Positions 1-6,347 of a stretch of 10,678 nt of DNA are shown piece after piece. Position 1 is the first letter of the stretch, and every line of letters begins with the position of its first letter. Source of the DNA: Euperipatoides rowelli (lineage: Eukaryota; Onychophora; Udeonychophora; Euonychophora; Peripatopsidae); assembly GCA_003024985.2 (NCBI GenBank), contig PXIH01S0056464.1; one strand, given 5' to 3'. Under the pieces are notes generated by a model. The model was not told the DNA's origin. It saw only the letters and a list, made by a program, of their open reading frames with translations, and made no database searches. The position numbers and the translations under genes are program-made.

Positions 1-9
1 GAACTAAAA

Positions 10-543
10 ATGACTTTGTTAAATTTATTTATAGTATTTTTTAAAATTGGTGCTATCAATTTTGGTGGTGGAAATGCTATTGCATCTGTAATACATCAAA
101 ATATTATTCAAGAAAGAGAATGGATTAATGAAAAAGAGTTCATAAACATAATGACTATATCAAGAATAACGCCTGGACCAATGGTAATAAACATAGCAAC
201 TTACATTGGAATGAAAAGAAAAGGTATTATTGGAAGCATAGTTGCAACTTTTGCTGTAATCTTAGCACCTATACTATTTTTAATTATAATTTTGTTGTTT
301 TTACATAAGATAAAATTTTTAAGTTTCTTTTTAAAAAGTTTAGCTCCCGTAATAAGTGCTTTGTGGATAATAACTCTTATTATTTTTTTTAAGAGTATTT
401 TTTCCTTATTAGAAGCAAACACCGAAGAGTTATTAAAAATTTCTACTATAACTATTATTAATGTTTTAATTATAATTTTTTATAAAAAAATAAACACAGC
501 TTTACCAATAGTTACTAGTGGGTTTTTATATATATTCATTTAA
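10..543 (+). CDS. chrA: ChrA-family (chromate transporter-like) half-length membrane protein
   Basis: This 177-residue protein is one CHR-domain module of the chromate ion transporter family (PF02417). Visible hallmarks are the FGGG motif at residues 18-21, the conserved W39/F44 region, the PGP motif at 55-57 and the Y65-I-G element. About five hydrophobic segments follow (roughly 5-20, 72-99, 108-131, 143-157, 163-177). Full-length ChrA proteins carry two such domains. Single-domain members usually work as pairs from adjacent genes, so a partner half just upstream of base 1 is likely but not visible. The true substrate in a spirochete is unknown, and chromate is only the family name. It starts 9 bases into the window, so its upstream signals cannot be judged. 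The stop codon lies 2 bases before rpoN, which implies co-transcription or coupling. Family assignment is confident; function is not. Confidence 0.85.
   Translation: MTLLNLFIVFFKIGAINFGGGNAIASVIHQNIIQEREWINEKEFINIMTISRITPGPMVINIATYIGMKRKGIIGSIVATFAVILAPILFLIIILLFLHKIKFLSFFLKSLAPVISALWIITLIIFFKSIFSLLEANTEELLKISTITIINVLIIIFYKKINTALPIVTSGFLYIFI
373..403 (+). terminator. Terminator-like hairpin inside chrA
   Basis: A perfect 7-bp inverted repeat (ACTCTTA at 373-379, TAAGAGT at 390-396) with a 10-base loop is followed at once by A and six T (398-403). This has the shape of a weak intrinsic terminator on the plus strand, but it lies within the chrA coding sequence about 145 bases before rpoN. The stem has only two G:C pairs and the genome is AT-rich, so chance is a real alternative. 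Confidence 0.2.
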
Positions 544-545
544 AT

Positions 546-1787
546 ATGATGAAACTAAAATTTAGTAATTTACAAAAAATAAGTATATCTCAAATAAACA
601 CTCTTAGTTTATTAACCTTAAGCAATTCACAGCTTAATAAATTATTTATAGAAGAAATTGAAAACAATAAATATTTAAAATGCAATAAAAATACAACATT
701 ATTTGAAACACTAAGGACTATTAAATTCCATAAATATTTTTATAAAAATAAAAATGATACTTATAATATATACTCTAATGAAATAGTGTTAGCAACAACT
801 AAAACAAGTAAATCACTAAAAGAATGTTTATTAATACAGTTACATATTCAAAACTTATCTCAAACAGAACAAAAAATAGGCGAGATTTTAATTAATAACC
901 TAAATAATAAAGGATTTTACATAATAAATCCTTATGATCTGTTTAAAGAAAATGAAAGACATATTTTAACAAAAGTTATAAACATAATTAGAAAGTTTGA
1001 TCCAATAGGAACTTGCACAGCAGGTGTAGTGGAATCTTTAATAGTACAAGCCACATACTATGAACTTCCCAAAACTGTAATAAAAATTTTAGAAAATATC
1101 GAACTTTTAGAAAAAAATCAGGATAAATTAAAGAACAAACTTAAAATTAATGAATTTGAATTTAAGGAATGCTTAAATTTAATAAAAACAAAACTAAATC
1201 CTAATTTAACATATGAATTTACAGACTATGATGATACAAACTTCTATATTGAACCAGAAGTTGTCATATATGAACAAGATAATAAAATCTTAATAAAAGT
1301 CAAAGATGTAGAACTATTTAAAGAAAATCCAATAACAAATAACACCAAACTTACAGAAAAGCATAAACAAGCAAAGTGGATTATTGAATCAGTAAAATAT
1401 AGAAAAACATTACTTACAAAGATTGGAATTACAATCTTATCATATCAAAAAGAATTTTTTAAAAGAGGATTTAAATACTTAAGACCCATGAAATTAGAAT
1501 ACATAAGCAATAAACTTATTATAGCAGAATCAACAGTATCAAGAGCAATTCAAAACAAGTATTTAACCTGCAAATGGGGAACTCTTTCATTTAAAAGTTT
1601 GTTTACAGGAATAGGTGGATCTAAAATAAATGAATATTCTAAAACAAGCATAAAGACTATAATGAAAAATTTGTTACAGGAAAACAAAAAACTTTCAGAT
1701 AACAAAATATCTGATATACTTAAAAATAAAGGAATTGTTATTGCAAGAAGAACAGTAAATAAATATAAAAATGAATTAAAACTTTAA
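546..1787 (+). CDS. rpoN: RNA polymerase sigma-54 factor RpoN
   Basis: This is the alternative sigma factor that directs RNA polymerase to -24/-12 promoters and needs an AAA+ activator. In Borrelia the known partner is Rrp2 and the key target is rpoS. Region I is recognisable at about residues 5-45 (leucine-rich, ending in IEEIENNKYL). The core-binding region includes the conserved DPIGT at 152-156. The helix-turn-helix lies at about 316-340 (AESTVSRAIQNKY, 327-339). The RpoN box ARRTVNKYK is at 400-408. At 413 residues it is shorter than typical 450-480-residue homologues, and no acidic region II is apparent. Two adjacent ATGs (546, 549) are possible starts; I kept the first. No good Shine-Dalgarno precedes either, and the 2-base gap after chrA suggests translational coupling. 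It is followed by hpf, as in many bacteria. Confidence 0.95.
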   Translation: MMKLKFSNLQKISISQINTLSLLTLSNSQLNKLFIEEIENNKYLKCNKNTTLFETLRTIKFHKYFYKNKNDTYNIYSNEIVLATTKTSKSLKECLLIQLHIQNLSQTEQKIGEILINNLNNKGFYIINPYDLFKENERHILTKVINIIRKFDPIGTCTAGVVESLIVQATYYELPKTVIKILENIELLEKNQDKLKNKLKINEFEFKECLNLIKTKLNPNLTYEFTDYDDTNFYIEPEVVIYEQDNKILIKVKDVELFKENPITNNTKLTEKHKQAKWIIESVKYRKTLLTKIGITILSYQKEFFKRGFKYLRPMKLEYISNKLIIAESTVSRAIQNKYLTCKWGTLSFKSLFTGIGGSKINEYSKTSIKTIMKNLLQENKKLSDNKISDILKNKGIVIARRTVNKYKNELKL

Positions 1788-1793
1788 AAGAGG
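1788..1793 (+). promoter_or_regulatory. Ribosome binding site of hpf
   Basis: AAGAGG directly follows the rpoN stop codon and lies 7 bases before the hpf ATG at 1801. It is the clearest Shine-Dalgarno of the plus-strand cluster, and its strength contrasts with the weak or absent sites before rpoN, ptsH and aspS. This suggests independent and stronger initiation of hpf. Confidence 0.75.
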
Positions 1794-1800
1794 CTATTTT

Positions 1801-2100
1801 ATGATAAATACAAAGATACAAGGAATACATTATAATATTAGTAAACAAACAGAAGATTTTATTAATAAAAAAATTGAAAAAATAGAACAACACGTACAGC
1901 ATAGCATAGAAAATTTAAAAATAACAATAAATAAAGAACATGAATCATTTAAAATTAATATTCATTTACACTTTAAATGGGGAAAAATTATTCATATATC
2001 TGAAAACAATACAGAGCTCTATCCAGCTATTGATAAGATATTTCACAAACTACATCATATTGCTGAGAAAGAAAAAAATAAAATTGAAGACTATAAGTAA
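1801..2100 (+). CDS. hpf: Short-type ribosome hibernation promoting factor (HPF/RaiA family)
   Basis: This 99-residue protein matches the ribosomal subunit interface protein fold (sigma-54 modulation protein/S30Ae domain). It opens with IQGIHYNISKQTEDFI (6-21), corresponding to the family's first strand and helix, and ends with the conserved ELYPAIDKIFHKLH segment (71-84) and a charged helix. Family members bind the 30S decoding region and inactivate ribosomes in stationary phase or starvation. The short length, without the C-terminal dimerisation domain of long HPF, indicates the HPF/YfiA type. A good Shine-Dalgarno precedes it. Its place directly after rpoN is the classic location, which is the origin of the old name sigma-54 modulation protein. 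In Borrelia a role during the tick phase is plausible but not shown here. Confidence 0.9.
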   Translation: MINTKIQGIHYNISKQTEDFINKKIEKIEQHVQHSIENLKITINKEHESFKINIHLHFKWGKIIHISENNTELYPAIDKIFHKLHHIAEKEKNKIEDYK

Positions 2101-2114
2101 GTTTAAAAAAATAA

Positions 2115-2396
2115 ATGAGTGAAATAGAAATAGAAATAACAAATAAAGAAGGAATTCATTCAAGGCCCTCTTTTCTTATATCCGAAATTGCAAATTACTA
2201 TGCTGAATGCAAAATAATAATAATTTCACAGAACGGAAAAATTGCAAATGCAAAATCTGTAACGGAATTGATAATACTTGGAATAAGCTATAAAGAAAAA
2301 ATAAAAATAATAGCAGATGGTAAAAATGAGAATAATGTGTTAAAAAACTTAAAAAAGTTATTTGAATCTAATTTTGGAGACAAAAAGAAAAAATGA
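2115..2396 (+). CDS. ptsH: Phosphocarrier protein HPr (NPr-like by context)
   Basis: This is a 93-residue HPr-fold protein that relays phosphate from enzyme I to EIIA domains. The phosphorylation site GIHSRP gives His15 and Arg17 at canonical positions. The NAKSVTELIILGI segment (45-57) matches the HPr regulatory-site region, with Ser48 aligning with Ser46 of Gram-positive HPr; no HPr kinase gene is visible in this window. The start follows hpf by 14 bases, with only a weak purine stretch before the ATG. The last codons overlap the antiporter start as ATGA (2393-2396), implying translational coupling. From memory, B. burgdorferi has a second ptsH in a ptsH-ptsI-crr cluster elsewhere, so this copy may be the nitrogen-PTS-type HPr. 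Context supports that, but the sequence alone does not separate HPr from NPr. Confidence 0.9.
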   Translation: MSEIEIEITNKEGIHSRPSFLISEIANYYAECKIIIISQNGKIANAKSVTELIILGISYKEKIKIIADGKNENNVLKNLKKLFESNFGDKKKK

Positions 2397-4501
2397 ATAG
2401 AAAATTTTTTTGTTTATTAATTTTATTATTAAATCCATGGTATCTGTTTGGAAACAGTGAAATAGAATATAACATTGAAACTCAAATGTCAGCATTTATA
2501 ATGAGCTTAGCTATAATCATAATAGCCTCTATTTCCATAGGTGAAATAATTAGCAAAATTGGAATTCCAAAAGTAATAGGACAAATTATAGCAGGGGTAA
2601 TAATAAGTCCCACAGCTTTAGGACACATTAAAATACCAACACTTTTTCCTCTTGGAATCACACAAGTTGGTGAACATTATTTAATAAGTGAACAAATATA
2701 TGCAATAGCAACTATTGCTTCAATTATATTACTTTTTACATCAGGATTACAAACAGACATCAAATTATTCATTAAGTTTCTACCTCGTGGAGGAATGATA
2801 GGAATCATAGAAGTCGTTGCAACCTTCATAGGGTTTTTAGCAACTGCTCATTTATTATTTAAAGTTCCTCTAATGAGTCCTACTGCACTATTTATAGGGA
2901 TAATTGGAGTACCAACTTCTGCTAGTATTGTTGTTAGTATAATCTCAGGTCAGAAAAAAATGAGTTCTTCTGAAGGCGTTACTATTATTTCTGTTTCAAT
3001 AATAGATGACGTATTATCTATTATCATGCTTACAAGTATAATTACATTTGCAAATTCACTCTCAGTTTTAAATATAACAGATTCTCTACTACAAATAATT
3101 AAAAATGTATTAATCTGGATCTTTCTAACATTTATATTAATATACTTATCCAATCCTTTTTCAAAATTCTTAAAAAAATTAGATAACACAACTTTAGCAA
3201 CTGTTTTAACTTTAATTTCAGCTTTAATTTTATCTAGCTTTTTCCAAAATATAGGAATGTCAATGGTTATTGGTGCTTATGTGTTTGGACTTGCTATTTC
3301 AAAAACAGATATTTCCTACGTAATTCAGGATAAAATAACTATAATGGAAAAATTTTTTATTCCCGTATTTTTTACTTCAATTGGAATGATGGTTGATATC
3401 AACATAATTTTATCCACAGAGGTATTATTTTTTGGAATTTTAATTTCACTAGTTGCAATCTTTACAAAAGTAGTTTCTTGTTTTATTCCTTCTTATATTC
3501 TAGGGTTCAATGCACTTGGAGCTTCAAGAATTGCATTTGGAATGGTTCCAAGAGGAGAAGTATCATTAATTATTGCAAATATTGCTCTTTCAGCTGGGTT
3601 TATTAATCAAAAAATATTTGGTATTACAATAATAATTGTATTCCTACCAACAATAATAGTAACTCCAATAATAAATTTTTTATTAAAAATCAATAAAAGC
3701 GGACTTAAAAGTAAGCTTGAAAAACCAAAATCAATCCAAATTTCAATTTCATTTGAATATGATAACCTGGCAAAAATTCTAACTTGGGATTTAAAAAACC
3801 AACTAAGAGATCAAAATTTTTTTACACAAAACATTAAAAGTGGTTCAGATAATTTTATTAATGTAAGAAAAAATGATATTTCTTTCATAATTAAAAGAAC
3901 TGGATCTACAATATCTTTTGAATGTCCTGATAAACATTTAATTCTAATACAAGACTTATTTAGAGAAACAATTTTAAGCCTAGAAAAAATAATACAAGAG
4001 GTACAGTCTATATCTTTAAAAACAAAAAAATTACATTATTCTGTTATTGGTGACAAGCTATTAAGTCACATGAATTTAAAAAGTAAAATAACAAAAGATA
4101 AAATTATTCTAGAATTAAAATCCAAAACTAAAATTGATACAATAAAAGAACTTGTGAATGTATTAAATTTAGAACAAGAGAAGGAAACAATAATAGAAGA
4201 ACTCTTTAAAAGAGAAGAATTAATGACTACAGCTTTAAAAGATGGCTTGGCAATTCCTCATATAAAAACTAATTTATTAAATACCATGCACATTGTAATT
4301 GGAGTTAGTAAAGAAGGGATTGACTTTCAAGCCCATGATCAAAAATTAAGCTATATTTTTATTTTAATAATTTATCCTGAGAAAGATTATATAAACTATC
4401 CAAAAATATTAGCTTCAATTGTAGGAAAAGTTGACTTATATAAAAGTGAAATTATAAAAGCAAAAACTGTAAATGAAGTTTATAACATAATAGTGGGTTA
4501 G
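2393..4501 (+). CDS. CPA2-type Na+(K+)/H+ antiporter with C-terminal PTS EIIA domain
   Basis: This 702-residue multidomain membrane protein begins with a hydrophobic, signal-like stretch (4-19). A monovalent cation:proton antiporter domain of about 11-12 membrane segments follows (33-433). It carries the DD ion-binding pair at D205-D206 (SIIDDV) and the MVPRGEVSLI motif at 384-393. Residues about 446-555 are soluble and of unrecognised type. Residues about 570-702 match the fructose/mannitol/PtsN-type EIIA domain, with REELMTTALKDGLAIPH at 607-623 placing the phospho-accepting histidine at H623. The fusion suggests antiport controlled by PTS phosphorylation from the HPr encoded immediately upstream, with a 4-bp gene overlap. 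The cation is not determinable: DD suggests electrogenic exchange, while Arg387 instead of Lys is seen in electroneutral members. It was annotated as a Na+/H+ antiporter (napA) in B. burgdorferi, as I recall. That name clashes with other genes, so I give no symbol. Confidence 0.9.
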   Translation: MNRKFFCLLILLLNPWYLFGNSEIEYNIETQMSAFIMSLAIIIIASISIGEIISKIGIPKVIGQIIAGVIISPTALGHIKIPTLFPLGITQVGEHYLISEQIYAIATIASIILLFTSGLQTDIKLFIKFLPRGGMIGIIEVVATFIGFLATAHLLFKVPLMSPTALFIGIIGVPTSASIVVSIISGQKKMSSSEGVTIISVSIIDDVLSIIMLTSIITFANSLSVLNITDSLLQIIKNVLIWIFLTFILIYLSNPFSKFLKKLDNTTLATVLTLISALILSSFFQNIGMSMVIGAYVFGLAISKTDISYVIQDKITIMEKFFIPVFFTSIGMMVDINIILSTEVLFFGILISLVAIFTKVVSCFIPSYILGFNALGASRIAFGMVPRGEVSLIIANIALSAGFINQKIFGITIIIVFLPTIIVTPIINFLLKINKSGLKSKLEKPKSIQISISFEYDNLAKILTWDLKNQLRDQNFFTQNIKSGSDNFINVRKNDISFIIKRTGSTISFECPDKHLILIQDLFRETILSLEKIIQEVQSISLKTKKLHYSVIGDKLLSHMNLKSKITKDKIILELKSKTKIDTIKELVNVLNLEQEKETIIEELFKREELMTTALKDGLAIPHIKTNLLNTMHIVIGVSKEGIDFQAHDQKLSYIFILIIYPEKDYINYPKILASIVGKVDLYKSEIIKAKTVNEVYNIIVG

Positions 4502-4504
4502 AAA

Positions 4505-6256
4505 ATGACTAAAATAATAAAATGTAACGAAGCTACTATAAAATTAGTAGATAAAAATATAAAAATAAACGGTTGGGTACAAAAAATAAGAATTCATAGT
4601 AAAACCATATTTATTAATCTCAGAGATAGATATGGACTTATTCAAATTATAATTGAAGACAAAAATTTATTTAAACAGGCTAATTCCATAAAAATGGAGT
4701 ACTGTATATCCATTGAAGGTAAAATAAGAAAACGACCACAAGGTATGATAAATTTGAATTTAGAAACTGGAGAATTTGAACTTGTAGCAAAAAAAATAGA
4801 AATATTAGCAAGTTCTCTTGAGCTACCCTTCATGATAGAAGACTTCAATAATTCTAGCGAAAATGCAAAACTTGAATATAGGTACCTTGATCTTAGAAGG
4901 CCCAAACAAAGAGATAAAATTATTTTAAGAAGCAAAGTCTATCATATAATTAGGAATTTTATGGTAAAAAAAAATTTTTTAGAAATAGAAACGCCTACCT
5001 TTGTAAAATCTACTCCTGAAGGAGCTAGAGATTTTTTAATACCATCTAGAATACATAAAGGAATGTTCTACGCTCTTCCTCAATCTCCTCAATTGTACAA
5101 ACAACTTTGCATGATCGGAGGCTTTGATAAATATTTTCAAATAGCAAGATGTTACAGAGATGAAGATTCAAGAGGAGATAGACAGCCTGAATTTACTCAA
5201 CTTGATATTGAAATGAGTTTTATAAAAAAAGAAAAAGTTTTTAAACTAATAGAAAATCTTATGCATGTAATTTTTAAAACTGTGTTACATACCACATTGC
5301 CAAAAAAATTTAAAAAAATAAGTTTCAAAAATGCAATGAATACTTATGGTACCGACAAGCCTGATTTAAGATACGACCTAACCATAAGTGATTTCACTAA
5401 GCAATTTAAAAACACAAAATTTAGCGCATTCAATTCTATATTAAAAAATAAAGGTTGCATAAAAGGAATAATCTTAAAAAAAGAAGCTTTAAATTTTTCA
5501 AGAACAAAAATAAATAACTTAGAAAAATTAATCAAACTTCACGGTGCAAAAGGACTTGCATGGTTTAAGTTAGAAAATAATGAACTAACAGGTGGTATTT
5601 CAAAATTTATCAAGAATGAAGAGCAAATGCTTATTAAAACTTTTAAATTAGAAGAAAAAGATATTGTATTCTTAGTAGCAGATAAGTGGAAAATAGCTTG
5701 TCAAGTTGTTGGGCAAATAAGAATACAATTAGCCTTAGATTTAAACTTAATAAATGATAATAAATTTGAATTTGCATGGATAGAAGATTTTCCCCTTTTT
5801 GAATTTGATGAAAATAAAAAAAACTATATTGCAGCTCATCATATGTTTTCAATGCCTAAGTATAAATATTTGAAAAACTTAGAAAAAAATCCAGCTAAAG
5901 TTATAGGAGAGGTCTACGACCTTGTATTAAACGGAAACGAGCTTGGATCTGGTTCAATTAGAATAAACAATAGAGAATTACAGCAAAAAATTTTTGATAT
6001 AATAGGTATCAACCATGAAAAAGCAGAAAATAATTTTGACTTTTTTCTAAAAGCGCTTGAATATGGAGCACCAACACATGGTGGAATTGCACTTGGGCTT
6101 GATAGGCTTTTAATGCTAATAACAAAATCAAACTCAATAAAAGAGGTAATAACTTTCCCAAAAAATTCCTTTGCTACAAGTCCTCTGGATAATTCACCTA
6201 CTGTTGTAACACAAAAACAACTTAAAGAACTTGGTATTACTTTAAACAAGGAATAA
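4505..6256 (+). CDS. aspS: Aspartyl-tRNA synthetase (bacterial type)
   Basis: This class II aminoacyl-tRNA synthetase charges tRNA-Asp with aspartate in the cytosol. At 583 residues it has the usual bacterial length. The N-terminal OB-fold anticodon-binding domain covers 1-105. The flipping loop STPEGARDFL is at 169-178. Motif 2 (CYRDEDSRGDRQPEF) lies at 216-230. The bacterial GAD insertion lies at about 290-415, and FPLFEF and AAHHMFSMP flank the return to the catalytic core. Motif 3 GGIALGLDRLL is at 526-536. The residue aligned with the OB-fold position used to tell discriminating from non-discriminating enzymes appears to be His31. An A9 run at 4966-4974 lies in frame. The start is 3 bases after the antiporter stop, with only a weak GTGGG upstream, so it is probably the last gene of the plus-strand operon. 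Confidence 0.97.
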   Translation: MTKIIKCNEATIKLVDKNIKINGWVQKIRIHSKTIFINLRDRYGLIQIIIEDKNLFKQANSIKMEYCISIEGKIRKRPQGMINLNLETGEFELVAKKIEILASSLELPFMIEDFNNSSENAKLEYRYLDLRRPKQRDKIILRSKVYHIIRNFMVKKNFLEIETPTFVKSTPEGARDFLIPSRIHKGMFYALPQSPQLYKQLCMIGGFDKYFQIARCYRDEDSRGDRQPEFTQLDIEMSFIKKEKVFKLIENLMHVIFKTVLHTTLPKKFKKISFKNAMNTYGTDKPDLRYDLTISDFTKQFKNTKFSAFNSILKNKGCIKGIILKKEALNFSRTKINNLEKLIKLHGAKGLAWFKLENNELTGGISKFIKNEEQMLIKTFKLEEKDIVFLVADKWKIACQVVGQIRIQLALDLNLINDNKFEFAWIEDFPLFEFDENKKNYIAAHHMFSMPKYKYLKNLEKNPAKVIGEVYDLVLNGNELGSGSIRINNRELQQKIFDIIGINHEKAENNFDFFLKALEYGAPTHGGIALGLDRLLMLITKSNSIKEVITFPKNSFATSPLDNSPTVVTQKQLKELGITLNKE

Positions 6257-6311
6257 AAATAACAAAAAAAGCCGTTTAATTAAAATAATTTTTTATTTTT
6301 TATATTGATTT

Positions 6312-6338
6312 AACTTTTTTTGAAAGTTCTATTTTTTT
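6312..6338 (+). terminator. Possible intrinsic terminator after aspS
   Basis: Within the 91-base gap between the converging aspS and fba genes, AACTTT (6312-6317) and AAAGTT (6323-6328) form a 6-bp stem with a 5-base loop, followed by CTA and seven T (6332-6338). The stem has one G:C pair, so it is weak, but position and orientation fit termination of the aspS operon. The rest of the gap holds only AT-rich sequence, including an A/T-only hairpin at 6282-6299. Confidence 0.4.
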
Positions 6339-6347
6339 ATTTATACT

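Noticed and set aside
1940-2122. 60-codon plus-strand frame overlapping hpf and ptsH
   Set aside because: Out-of-frame shadow of hpf with no ribosome binding site and low-complexity composition.
3410-3418. Perfect TTATCCACA DnaA-box consensus
   Set aside because: A single copy inside the antiporter coding sequence, with no cluster of boxes or unwinding element around it. Probably chance; the origin is expected beyond the right edge.
4966-4980. A9T6 run inside aspS as a frameshift or phase-variable site
   Set aside because: The reading frame is intact on both sides and the residues are normal for AspRS; in an essential gene it is simply AT-rich coding sequence.
5914-6249. 111-codon minus-strand frame inside aspS
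   Set aside because: Antisense to conserved AspRS motif 3 and C-terminal coding sequence, with no family resemblance. The other antisense frames at 201-422, 2950-3189, 4642-4935, 5344-5535 and 5643-5852 were rejected for the same reason.
6282-6299. A/T-only hairpin (AAAATAA / TTATTTT) after aspS
   Set aside because: No G:C pair; such repeats are expected by chance at this base composition. The hairpin at 6312-6328 is a better terminator candidate.
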